Source of the DNA: Lineus longissimus
Taxonomy: Eukaryota > Nemertea > Pilidiophora > Heteronemertea > Lineidae
Direction of reading: 5' to 3'
NCBI RefSeq assembly: GCF_910592395.1
Contig: NC_088322.1
Location: 2,234,001-2,298,000, forward strand
Length of the DNA stretch: 64,000 nt
The notes under the pieces are model-generated. The model made no database searches. It saw only the letters and a list, made by a program, of their open reading frames with translations, and was not told the origin of the DNA. This document shows, piece after piece, positions 7,362-17,469 of this stretch (positions are counted from its first letter, which is position 1; every line of letters starts with the position of its first letter). The position numbers were made by a program, and so were the translations under genes.

Positions 7362-8354
7362 TCAACCTGCACTGGCACTCAGTAAAACGTCAAACTGCTT
7401 GTCAATATCCTGGTCATATTCCTTCTCAACCTTGTAATTCTGGAAGAAAATACTTTGAGTGAAATCATACCATAATCTCTCCAAATCATTTACTCGCTCC
7501 TTGTTGGTTAAAAAAGGTGTAAATATTACATAATCAATTTTCAGCGTTTTAAAGGCTTGGTGTAAAAATACCTTGTAGTTAATGGTGACCTTCACACCAC
7601 AGTAATGCAGAAATCTAAGGAAAGCATAGTACACTAGTCTAAGGTCAGTGATATTCTCATCGGTTAATTGCGGTTTACCAATTGCCCTGTTAATAAATTC
7701 AATGGCAAGAAACCAATCATATTCCCCACAGTGAAATTTAAAAAGCATTGCTTCACCATGTAACCCTTGGTTACATAACTTAGAGGGGAGAGTGTTAATA
7801 CCCATTTTTAGGGCTGACTGAAGAGTACTTTCATATCTCTGCTTACTAAGACATTTTCTGTGACTTGAAAAGTAGCACTGTAAATACCCTTCCACAAAGT
7901 CCTTTAAATACTTAACTGCCGATTCGGACATCCGACTCCATCCAAGTTTCCTTAGAATACTGTCAAAGTAACGTGTCTTGTTGTCAATATTGATCTCAAG
8001 AGTTTTAAAATCATCGTCGTAAGTAGTCGAATTGCAATTGGTGTAGAATTGATACTTCACAGTTTTAGCTGCGTACCTTGCTGAATTCAAGTTTTTTTGA
8101 TACTCAAAAAGTGTCCACCTTTTACAATTACGGCAGAATTGAGCATTAGTGTTGGTACTGACGTCATATTCTTTCATTCTTGGCAGGACTACTTTGATTG
8201 TCTCAGTCGGACTTCGTCCTGAGAGCTCTGCTCGATCCATAACCCTAGGACGAATGTATCCTTTAAGATTCTCATTGTTCCACTCGAGCTCTGCTCTCAG
8301 GACGAAGTCCGACTCACTAGAATAATAGTCTTTTAATGAGATGTATTTATTCAT
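7362..8354 (-). CDS. CxxC zinc-binding Polinton protein, copy A (truncated)
   Basis: 330 aa with two CxxC-type pairs (about residues 73-110) suggesting a zinc site, although the second pair is lost here compared with B and C. The rest is a helical, Cys/His-containing domain. Against the 359-aa copy-B protein, A ends early at a CGA-to-TGA change after SASAG. It also carries one in-frame 27-bp element near the N-terminus (8285-8311) and another replacing about 60 bp (8208-8234). No family recognised; conserved in A, B and C, so likely structural or packaging-related (inference). Confidence 0.65.
   Translation of the reverse strand: MNKYISLKDYYSSESDFVLRAELEWNNENLKGYIRPRVMDRAELSGRSPTETIKVVLPRMKEYDVSTNTNAQFCRNCKRWTLFEYQKNLNSARYAAKTVKYQFYTNCNSTTYDDDFKTLEINIDNKTRYFDSILRKLGWSRMSESAVKYLKDFVEGYLQCYFSSHRKCLSKQRYESTLQSALKMGINTLPSKLCNQGLHGEAMLFKFHCGEYDWFLAIEFINRAIGKPQLTDENITDLRLVYYAFLRFLHYCGVKVTINYKVFLHQAFKTLKIDYVIFTPFLTNKERVNDLERLWYDFTQSIFFQNYKVEKEYDQDIDKQFDVLLSASAG
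8208..8234 (-). repeat. 27-bp double mini-hairpin (A-14)
   Basis: GGAC-TTC-GTCC and GAGC-TCT-GCTC separated by TGA. Flanks AGT and ATC do not match, because the element stands in place of a segment of about 60 bp still present in copies B and C. Confidence 0.85.
8285..8311 (+). repeat. 27-bp double mini-hairpin (A-15)
   Basis: GAGC-TCT-GCTC and GGAC-GAA-GTCC separated by TCA, flanked by ACT on both sides. Empty site with one ACT in copy B (about 36790) and copy C. Adds ten codons near the N-terminus of the CxxC protein. Confidence 0.93.
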
Positions 8355-8401
8355 ATTTACATAATAATTATTTTTTAAACATTGTTTTGATAGAAGGTCA
8401 C

Positions 8402-10064
8402 CTAAGACCTTTTACGTGATTTTACTGTTTTACGTGATTTTAAGGCTTTAACACCCCCAATTAAACCATAAATTATGGAGCTCACAATAGCAATAACTGC
8501 TATGATCAGATGTTCAGCTAGAAAGCCAACAACTGCACCAATTGTTTTCAGGAGAAATGATACGATAGAACCGATGATTCCCGGTAAAGCCGCAGCTGAT
8601 TTCTTGGCTAGTTCTTTTAGCCATTCAGCAAACTTCTTGAGACCTTCTTTTACTTTATCTGGTATTGATGGTTTTGGTCCTGGTTCTGGTGTAGGTCCTG
8701 GAGTTGGGTCTGGTCCTGGAGATGGTCCTGGTCCTGGAGTTGGTTTTACAGATTTAGTGGCACCACTTAAAGCACTACTGATACTAAGACCTAGAGTTGT
8801 AAATGTCATTACAACAGCTGTTATTATGGCGCTAATGGTTACACCATATGTCTTAAAAAGTAACTTTATTCTGTCCTTCAGAGGAATAGTTGAATCTGGT
8901 TTCTTTAGAACATCAACAATTAAACGTTTAATTCTTCTAGTTTGTGACTCCCTGTCATTGTCTAACCTCCATACCTTTGACTTTTCCTCATACAATTTGT
9001 CATTTAGTTCATCTTTTTGCTTTTTCAACTCTCCTTTATCTTTAGTATCTTCTTCTACAGACTTTACATAGTCTCTTGTTAAATTATGAAGTTTTATTTT
9101 CTAGTTCTTGTATTTGCATGTCCTTATCCCTCTTTACCGCAGCTAGATCATCACCAGCCTGTTTTAACCCTCTAAGTTCTCTCAAGGCATATTCAGTAAA
9201 ACCCAGTGATTTAAGTTCATCATCATTAGAATCTATCAGTTTATCTATTGGTTTGTTTGAACTGTTTACCTCATTAATTACTGCCTGTGTTTCAGGGGTT
9301 ACTAATGTAGGTTCCCTTACTGGTGGGTCAGGTGCAATCATACCTCTAATCATGTCAACAAATCTAGTACCAAACTTAGTCTTTAATGTGCCTTCAGCAT
9401 AGAAGCTTCCATTATCCTTAGTTAAAGGAATTAATTTGGTAATAATGGTTTCATCCTTATTAGGATAGTCAAATAAATTTTTGTTTTCTAGTTTATCTTT
9501 AATCAAATCAACTTCATACTTTGTTTTCGGATCGTAATAAAGTTTGTTACCTTTGTAACTAATGTGTGGTGCAAGATTACTCAATTTTTTCTTGTCATAA
9601 TTCCAGTTTGATCCTCCCAATGCTGTATCAAGTTTATCCTCTATTGTATCGTAACTTAACTCCTTTTCCATCAATTCAGGGACAATACCTCTTACTCTTT
9701 CTGGAGGTGTAGTGAATGAAGTTTCAGTAGTAAGATTTCCACCTCCTGTGTTGTATGTTGTGCCGGCATCTTGAAAAGTTCTATTGGTTTCAACTGTATT
9801 AGGATCATTCAAATTACTAATGCGATAATTATCTATCTCATCCATTTGGATATCTTCACCTCCTGTGTTGTATGTTGTGCCGTCATCTTGAAAAGTTCTA
9901 TTGATTTCACCTGTGTTGTATCTTGCGTGAATATATTGATTAATTAAATCATCCTTTCTCATTTCTTGAATTTGTTCAAGAATTTCATCAGGTGATAATG
10001 ATGATGATGATGATGATTGTGGATCGTAATCACTCATTTCATAATTTTCACCTCCTTCAGCCAT
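8402..10064 (-). pseudogene. Coiled-coil protein with Pro-Gly hinge and C-terminal TM segments, copy A
   Basis: Homologue of the intact 484-aa protein of copy C (55012-56466). It has an acidic N-terminus, a central coiled coil, a short hydrophobic segment, a hinge of PTPGPxP-like repeats, then a long hydrophobic C-terminal membrane region ending in a basic KSRKR tail. In A a one-base insertion near 9092 (in a T-rich run, compared with copy B) splits it into 326- and 208-aa parts. Function unknown; the architecture resembles a membrane-anchored spike or fibre (inference). Confidence 0.75.
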
Positions 10065-10074
10065 AATTACTTAT

Positions 10075-11437
10075 TTATCTAACCATAAAAACAATCAATG
10101 TACCAACAACTGAGTAAAGCATGAATTTAATTGTTTCATGAGTATCATCCACCTTCTCAACTTTGGTGTCAAGTTTAGTAGTAGTAGGAGTATTCTTTGA
10201 GGTTTCAGTTGTTTTTGGTGAATCAACATTACTCTTTGGTTTATGACTGGTTATTGATGTACCAACGCTACTCTTAACTCTTATTTTCTTAGAACTATTT
10301 CCTTCCATCAGTGGTGGTGGTAAGGTCTTTTTGTGGTTAATGTCATTCTTACCGGGTTTAGCATTTTTTGGTGCTATTAAAATGTTATTATTGTAGTTAT
10401 CCAGCTTACCAATAACGAGTACCATATTTGATCCTATGACATACAATCCTGGTGCTATTACATAATCTAGTCTTGTATGAGTGTCACTCACTGCTTTTTG
10501 ATATCTTTGAATTGAAGTGGGAATATCAGGATGTTGATTAATCGAATCCTTTAATAGCTTGTTAACTTCCTTTCTGTGCATCCAATTCTGTACCCGGTAC
10601 TCCAATTATTGGTGTTCTGGTCAACGCCTGCGCACCCAGAATACAGTAAACATATGTTCTTATTGTATCATTCAACCTCTCTATTCCAGGATTAGAGAAA
10701 CCATTTGATTTAAATATCATGAATTGTTGATAGGTTTGACATTCATTTTGTGTAATTACATCAAATACATTCTTGTGTCTCCTGACATGATCCTTGATGA
10801 AAATATCTGGATATTTGAAATTAGCCATTCCAGCATCCCAGTCTTTACTGAACATCGGTGGCATTCTATTTTCATGAACTTGCATGAGGAAGAAATTGAT
10901 TTTAGAATCATTGATGTAATATCCGGGATCAGTTATGTTCGGGTTGTAATCCGGTACACTCCATGACCTCCAACCACCGTTATTTTCAAACACCGAGAAA
11001 TCGTACTCGTCTTTTAAACCAAATTCACTCAATAACCCTCCTAGTTTCCTATGGTTAATGTTATTGTTTGTCTCATTAAAATCACTTTCACCTGGAATTG
11101 GTATCTCTAGATTCTTCATGATCTTCAATATTTGATAGTAAACATGAAACCTGTAAATTGACCTTAACAATGGGTCACTGTGATTCAAGTGATCGTCTAT
11201 TGAAATACCACAACCTGTTGTAGCAAACCAAACAGCCATGTTAAATTGGTTCTGGTAAAACGATAATGGATTCTTTTCCAGTAGCAGACAGTCTTTCTTA
11301 TTTTTCAGGCTCAAAAACCCAGGTGTTATCTTAGTTTCTTGTAGTCTGAAGAAGTTATTAGTATTAACAGTTACTTCTAAATTAAAGAAGTCATAGGTGA
11401 ATTTACTTTTATGTTGATTTGCTATTGGATAATACAT
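10075..11437 (-). pseudogene. Large structural-type protein with C-terminal TM anchor, copy A (frameshifted)
   Basis: The N-terminal part (291 aa, start at TAAATG, 11437) and C-terminal part (to 10075) are one gene of roughly 455 codons. Copy B reads through the junction without a break (42660-43256), while A has an extra base near 10580. The N-terminal domain is aromatic-rich. The C-terminal part has a Thr/Lys-rich linker and a final membrane segment (FMLYSVVGTLIVFMV). No family recognised with confidence. It is the last gene before the right terminus, and a virion role is inferred from context. Confidence 0.65.
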
Positions 11438-11973
11438 TTAATTTACTTGAATTTTTTCCTTGAATTTTGGTTAATGAAGACAGTAAAAAGGCCATTTATT
11501 TTAATGGAATAATCTCACCAGATAGAGGAAGTGTGACGTTAACATCATGTCTCCATGGACAGAATAACATTTGCCTTTAAACCATAGTGATATTCAGTTG
11601 TACAATGGCCATATCAGATGTTGCAGTCATTAATTATTTTTGCTTGTCAAAGACATGAAAAGGCCTATTGTGTCTTAATGCGTTTATCCGACAGAATTTT
11701 CGAAAAATATTTTCAGCGCTGAAAATTATTTTTGCGTCGTTAAAATAATGTCTCGAAATTCTGTCGGATAAACGCATTAACGAACAATAGACCTTTGTAA
11801 TACTTTGGGACGTGAGTATTGTTTGGTAACATATGTTACCATGTACATGCAGACTCTGTCAACAATATTTTCAATAGATTCAAGCAACAATGATTAATCA
11901 CTGTAACAGCTGTCTTGTAGGCCTACATCATTTATTGGAATACGCTGGGACTGTCAAGATGTGCGAACTTCAA
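11438..11973 (+). other. Subterminal non-coding region of Polinton A
   Basis: No gene seen. About 11474-11507 matches, inverted, the start of copy C (54839-54872), so at least that part belongs to the element. The rest holds a small palindromic MITE (11659-11796) and AT-rich DNA. Confidence 0.5.
11659..11796. mobile_element. 138-bp palindromic MITE
   Basis: Arms of about 45 bp (AAAGGCCTATTGT... against its inverted copy ending ...ACAATAGACCTTT) also share an inner TTTATCCGACAGAATT block. The centre is short and AT-rich with a TTTTCAGCGCTGAAAA palindrome. No coding capacity; no clear target duplication. Confidence 0.65.
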
Positions 11974-12301
11974 GGGTTCATTTCTCTGCTAGTTTTTAAC
12001 GGATATTTGCAATGATGTATCCTTGGAAAGCTATTGACGTGTACTTTCTGTTGGAATACAGTAAGTCATGATTACATTAACCCATTGAACTCTAGTATTC
12101 CCTCACCATTTCACTGCAACGCTTCACTGACCATTTCATTGCAACGCTTCACTGGGAATCTAATGAATGATAGAATATATGTATTGTGGTGTCTGGTTCT
12201 TAGGGGTTTCTAAGCTATTTTGAGACAAAAAGGCCTGTAAGGGCTTTTGTTAAAATAGCTTAGAATTACCTAGATTCCTACCACCACAATACATATATTC
12301 T
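11974..12301 (-). repeat. Right terminal inverted repeat of Polinton A
   Basis: Inverted homologue of the TIRs at 17022, 54664 and 61956 and of B's right end. It contains the shared block around CATTAACCCATTGAACTC and ends in a terminal hairpin (12173-12300). The outermost base pairs give a tip 5'-AGAAT read inward, as at all five ends. Confidence 0.75.
12173..12300. repeat. Terminal hairpin, GAATATATG subfamily
   Basis: Outer arms of 19 bp (12173-12191 and 12282-12300) are perfectly complementary, with further inner pairing around AAGCTATTTT/AAAATAGCTT. It has the same orientation as the hairpin of D's left end. Confidence 0.85.
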
Positions 12302-12769
12302 GTTTGAAAAAAAAACGGGAGCATTTTTAGAGGGGCAGCTGCAGGGTGCTGCGCCGTACATCATTGTGGTGTCCATCATCACTCAAAATTGTTCTGTCAA
12401 TTTTGTGTGATGAGCCACTTTTATCTCTGATATAGTCATGCACATATTATTTTAATAACAATGCATTATAATATACATTAACATAGAAATTCTACATTTT
12501 TGTAGATTGCAATCCACTTGTAGTCAAGATTGAAACTGCTGTATTTTGAATTGGTTTAAATGTGAGTTTTACTGTAATTCATCAGCTGACCGGACGTGTA
12601 TTGTGGTATTTTGATTTTTGTAAACTTCAATTTGCATGTACAGTACATATATATAAATATTGTGATCATGATGATAAAGACATTTGTCAATGCATGGTAA
12701 AATCGATCTGACTTGCAGTGCATATATGGAGCCATGATACTCATACTGTCATCTCCCTATCTCCCTTTG
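12302..12769 (+). other. AT-rich intergenic DNA
   Basis: No gene, RNA or repeat family recognised. This is probable host flank of Polinton A. Confidence 0.4.
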
Positions 12770-13681
12770 CGCGACAGATCTGCTATCCCTCATCAGGTGA
12801 AGGAGCTGAGTGAGAAACTGGCAATCATTCACCAGTGGCTTGCCGATAACAAGCTGAAAGGAAATCCAGATAAGACTGAAGTCCTCCTGTTTGGCACCCC
12901 GCAGTCGCTCAGGTCACTGGACATGCATTCAATCGACGTCGCGGGAACTGGGATTAGTGTGTCAAATGTTCCTATTAGGAATCTAGGTGTGCTTTTTGAC
13001 TCATCCCTCTCTATGGACGCCCATGTGAGCAACATCGTCCGTGTGTGTTCTTATCACCTGCGCAACATTGGCAGAGTAAGAAAAGAGTTGACTGATGAAG
13101 CTGCTGGGTGCCTGACTCGGGCGATGGTCCTTTCTCGCCTCGACTACTGTAATAGCAGCCTTGCTGGCTGCAGTCAGTCATCCGTGGCCAGACTTCAACT
13201 TGTCCAAAACCGTGCAGCCAGACTTGTTACCAGAACTAGGCGCTCTGATCACATCACGCCTGTCCTGAAGGAATTGCACTGGCTGCCGGTGGAGCAAAGA
13301 ATGATTTACAAGTTGTTGGTCCTGGTCTACGGAGCGATACATGGCACAGCCCCCGGGTACCTTTGCAGCCTCATCACTCCCTACGTGCCAACCCGGCCAC
13401 TAAGATCAGGGTCGCAGGATATTATAACTCAGCCAACATATAGACTCAAAACGTTTGGTGGGAGAGCATTCGAGATTCTTGCTCCCCAAATGTGGAACAC
13501 TTTGGACGCCACACTGCGACAAGAGACCTCATTGGCCACATTCAAAAGTTCTCTAAAGACATTTCTATTTCGAGACTATTTCGGGGTGTGATTCAAACTA
13601 GGTGGGGAGCGCCACAGAACATTGCGACAGTGATATGGGGCGCTATAGAAATGCTAATTCTATCTATCTATCTATCTATCT
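12770..13681 (+). pseudogene. 5'-truncated CR1/Jockey-group LINE, reverse transcriptase C-terminus
   Basis: The frame from about 12770 to 13591 encodes the end of a non-LTR reverse transcriptase: GNPDKTEVLLFG, LGVLFDSSLSMDAHV, SRLDYCNSSLAG and LHWLPVEQRMIYKL are typical of the thumb and C-terminal region of the CR1/L2 group. The copy lacks the catalytic domain and endonuclease, as expected for 5' truncation. It ends in a TCTA microsatellite (13660-13681), the usual simple-repeat 3' tail. Confidence 0.85.
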
Positions 13682-14199
13682 GCTGCAAGCTATATATATA
13701 GTTGTCGATCTGTTGTTTATGTGTCTAGTGAAATTAATCATGGGTAGAAAATAACACCAGGGCAAAGTGCCCAAGTTGTCACATTGCATCATGATATGCG
13801 GCCATACTTTTAGTATGTACATGTATGCACCTTTTCCCCGTTTTTGCCCCCCTGTACGCATGAGTAGATACAAAATAATGTACAGCAAGTACATTAGAGT
13901 ACGCATTTTGACACTGATTTCCCGTACCCCTGATGCGTACATACTAGTATGGCCCCTATGGATGATACTCAAAACGACATTATTTTGAGATTGTCCATGG
14001 AGTTATAAAAATGTGTTTGTTTTTATGACCCTATATTTGTTACTTTGTAGATTTTAGGCTAGAGTCTACTTTATACATCTTTGCTTCTCAGGTATCTCAA
14101 AACTATATTTTTGTATGATTTTATATTGCAAGAGAAATAAATATTTTCTAATTTTGAAATTTAGTCTTCATTTTCTGTAATAAATATTAATTCAGTCAT
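13682..14199 (+). other. Intergenic DNA
   Basis: AT-rich, no recognised gene; short open frames only. Confidence 0.35.
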
Positions 14200-14700
14200 T
14201 AAAGGATGTGACTCAAGTGTCCTTTGGCAGAACAGTATTCTAATCATGCCTTGTCAAAACTGCCTAAAATTTTGACATGGTTGCCTTTACATTTATTTAC
14301 ATTATGCTTAAAGGCATCGCTTGCCTAAATGCATAATGGTTAAAGGTCATGAAAAGTACCCATAAAGGAGTCTGAAATGTAAATTTAAGGGTAATTTACT
14401 AGACCCTTAAAGATGCTGAAATGTAGGAACCACAATAAAGCATCATTACGGACTGCTTAAGTGTGACTTAAATTCAACCTTTACCAAGCTTTAAAGGTTG
14501 TGAAAGGTTTATTTCAGGCGTCATTAAGTTGGCTTTAAGTGGCATTTACGTGGCCATTAAAGCTGCTGAAAGGAAGGGGCCATAAAGCACCTTTACGCAC
14601 TGCTTAAAGGTGACTTAAAATTCAATCTTTAAGCAACTTAAAGGCGTTGGAAGGTTACATTTCAGGCACCTTTACGTCAGCTTTATGCATGCTTAAAAAT
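14200..14700 (+). repeat. Diverged tandem repeat, about 150-bp period
   Basis: Two clear units start at about 14415 and 14565 with GCTGAAATGTAGG / GCTGAAAGGAAGG. Each contains TTAAAGG-, CTTTACG- and TTTCAGGC-type words in the same order. Upstream bases (14200-14414) look like a more decayed unit. No coding. Confidence 0.6.
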
Positions 14701-14713
14701 CGCATTTCGTCCT

Positions 14714-17021
14714 GTGCCAGATGTTAACTGGGTGGACTCTCTTTCTAAAGACGAACTTAGTCGGGCCCAGTTACAGGACCCCGATATCGCGCCCTTGATT
14801 GGGTGGCTGAAGAACGACCTGGGTCCCCAGCAGCACGAGTTGTTTTTGACCTGTCCCGGTACCAAGGCCCTTTGGCTTTGCAATAAGCAGCTTGTCCTCA
14901 AAGAGGGGGTTCTTTTTTATTGGCGGAAAACTCCCCCTGCTAGACGTGCTTGGTGGTGCCTAGGAGTTTAGTATCTCAAGTTTTGGAAGCCAACCATGAT
15001 TTGAGAACTGCTAGGCATTTGGGAATCGAAAAAACGACTGCCAGGTTGAAAACTTCTTTTATTTGGTATCATTTGGCTAGGGATGCGAAGCTGCACGTGA
15101 AATCATGTGAGGTGTGCAAAGCCAACAAGAAACCAAGCCAGACTCCCAAGGCTGCTCTGAAAAGCTATCACGCCGGTTTTCCTATGGAAAGGGTGCACTT
15201 GGACATTCTGGGGCCGTTTAACACCAGCAAGTCCGGCAATCAATATGTGTTAACTATGATTGACCAATTCTCTAAATGGATTGAGGTAGCGGCGCTTCCA
15301 TCCCAGCACGCTGAATTGGTCGCAAACAAATTTTTGTGTCATTTTATCGTAACCTTTGAATACCCGGTCTCGGTCCATACTGACCAAGGCCGCAATTTTG
15401 AGTCTAACCTGTTTCAAGCTTTTTGTACCGCTTTAGAGATAGCCAAGACAAGGACCACCGCTTATCACCCGTCAAGTAACGGGCAGGTGGAGCGGTACAA
15501 CCGAGTGTTGGCTCAAATGATTCGATGCTTCCTGAAAGGCAAAAATAACGAGTGGGACAAATATTTGCCTTTGTTGGCCATGGCACTTCATGCCACGGTC
15601 CACAAACAAACAGGTTTTACTCCCAATATGCTCATGCTAGGGCGGGAGGTGTTGCAGCCGGCATATGTTATGCTGGGGGTCACCGCGGCAAATTTGGAGG
15701 CTTTCAAACCATGTGACTGGGTTCAGCATTTAACGAAAATATTGGCGGAAGCCCACCAGATTGCCCGGGAGAACATCCGTGCGTCCCAGCATCGCCAGAA
15801 GAAAACGTATGATTTACGGTCTTATGAACGTAAATTTTCTATCGGTGATGCCATTTACAAGAGGGACAGCGCAACTAAAGTCGGGCTAAGCAGCAAATTG
15901 CGCCCTCCCTTCCAAGGCACATTCCTAGTGGTAGTTGATAAAGTATGGAATTAGTGAAACCTTGGAAACACTGATAAACCTTGGAATATTCAATGTAAAC
16001 CATGGAATCACTGTGCAAATAGCGCGGGAAATCGGGTGCGTTCCTTCCACGATTTATACCCTCCCAACTGACAGTCTCGTCCCAGCTGACTTTATTGATA
16101 GCAATTTGCCAGTTAGTTCAGAAGCCAACATTTTTAATGTGGAGGATGACGTCATCAATTGGCAATGCGCTGTGGTCGTTAAAAATATTTTATTTCTCTT
16201 CAATGGAAGCAAAAATTAGTTTTTATGATTGTTTTGTATTCCATAGACGATAAAGTATTATGCTCGGTACTAGATGCACGAGATCATAGGACAAACACAC
16301 ACGTGAATAAAAAAAACCGCTTAGAACTGGTGACGTCACAAAGATCTCTGCATCCCTCGATGCGTACTGGAAGATGTAAGAAATCGCTCACGGCGAAGGA
16401 AATTTTCATCCGCAAACTTCGGTAATAAACATACATGACTGGGCTTCTTTTATTCATCGTTTGTTATAAAATATCAGTCAATCATAGACAATTAGGCCTA
16501 GACATAGTCGTCAACCTTATCCATGCATAATCATAATGCATGACAGGCCCCCAATTTTCTCTGTATCACCCTGTATGAACAGACCGATCCGTAGTTCAAA
16601 TAGGCCCCGCGTGGTGGTGGCGTATTTATAAGAGGAGCGCTATTGGTCCATATTATGGGTGTGTGGTGGGCGTGTCTTCCCATATTTGGGAGATCAGTAC
16701 TGTACACTGGAGGCGAGGTACAACTGGGTTGTTCTAAAATATAGACTATTGAATCGGATATGCGACAGATTTCTAAATTACCATAAAATTCCGATCTGAT
16801 CATGTAAGAATAAGCTCCAAATGTTGATTCGTAACCACGTTAGGTTCGAATGGCATTATTTCATGTTTTTATGCATTTTTAGGACTGATTCCAAGGTTTA
16901 TCACTGGTTCCAAGGTTTCACTGATTCCAAGCTTTATCAATTACCATTCCTAGTGGTTAAAGAAAATCACCCACTATATAAAATTAGGAATCAGAGGGGA
17001 GATTCAGTGGTGCATCATGAC
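14714..17021 (+). pseudogene. Ty3/gypsy pol 3' fragment (integrase), split by a MITE
   Basis: Integrase part of a gypsy polyprotein: the zinc-binding region with CEVCKANK, then the D,D35E core with motifs LDILGPF, HTDQGRNFES and SNGQVERYN, then the GPY-type C-terminus (FSIGDAIYKRD). A frameshift separates 14714-14971 from the main frame at 14950-15929. The frame resumes after the MITE at 16946 (FLVVKENHPLYKIRNQ) and is cut at 17021 by the left end of Polinton B. No LTR is visible. Confidence 0.85.
15930..16945. mobile_element. 1016-bp Mutator-type MITE
   Basis: Terminal inverted repeats of about 60 bp begin GGTAGTTGATAAAG on the left and end CTTTATCAATTACC on the right, with repeated CTTGGAAT words inside. 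It is flanked by the 9-bp duplication ATTCCTAGT (15921-15929, 16946-16954), and removing the element rejoins the gypsy integrase frame. No transposase frame, so non-autonomous. The 9-bp duplication points to MULE-type activity. Confidence 0.85.
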
Positions 17022-17022
17022 A

Positions 17023-17161
17023 GAATGATAATAATGGGTTGATAGGAATCCTAGGTATTTTGATGCCATTTTGACCAAAGCCCTTACATGCCTTTGGTCT
17101 CAAAAAGGCTTCAAATTAGCTTAGAAACCCCTAAGAACCAGCCACCCCATTATTATCATTC
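17023..17161. repeat. Terminal hairpin, GAATGATAATA subfamily (B left)
   Basis: Outer arms 17023-17038 and 17146-17161 pair, with inner pairing around AAGCC/GGCTT. The apex CCCTTACATG corresponds to CCCTTACAGG in the other copies. Confidence 0.85.
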
Positions 17162-17400
17162 TTAGGGAATACTATAGCTCAATGGGTTAATGTAATCATG
17201 ACTTACTGTATTCCAACAGAAAGTACAGGGCAAGAGCTTTCCAAGGATACCTCATTTGCAAATATCCATTGAGAAATGGCAGAGAAATTGACCCCTGCAT
17301 GTGCCACACTGAATGAGAGATCACATGACAGCTGTGACGTGCATAATCAATAGGCGCTATTATTATCTATCAATCTTGACGGCCTAACAGCTTGAATTGA

Positions 17401-17469
17401 GGACATAGCCTAGTGGGATAACATATGCTTACCACGTAGAATATCCGGGTTCGAGTCTGGCCTATGCCA
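17401..17469 (+). repeat. tRNA-like sequence inside the TIR
   Basis: A-box-like TAGCCTAGTGGG and B-box GGTTCGAGTC at tRNA spacing. The 5' GACATAG pairs with the 3' CTATGCC except for one mismatch. Arms are degraded, so this is a tRNA pseudogene or SINE head rather than a working tRNA. The right TIR of B carries the same sequence at 52701-52769. Confidence 0.7.

Noticed and set aside
8475-9071. Long plus-strand frame opposite the hinge-TM gene
   Set aside because: Antisense shadow of a conserved coding sequence (also seen at 36953 and 55809). Protein features (TM, hinge) belong to the other strand.
12173-12300. Terminal hairpins as independent MITEs
   Set aside because: All five copies lie exactly at Polinton boundaries with the same orientation and are followed by the same subterminal block, so TIR tips explain them better. 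A genome-wide count would settle it.
13660-13681. TCTA repeat as an independent microsatellite locus
   Set aside because: It directly follows the LINE 3' end and is best read as its tail.
17401-17469. Functional tRNA gene
   Set aside because: Acceptor and T-arm pairing is incomplete and the anticodon arm is degraded. Kept only as a tRNA-like sequence.
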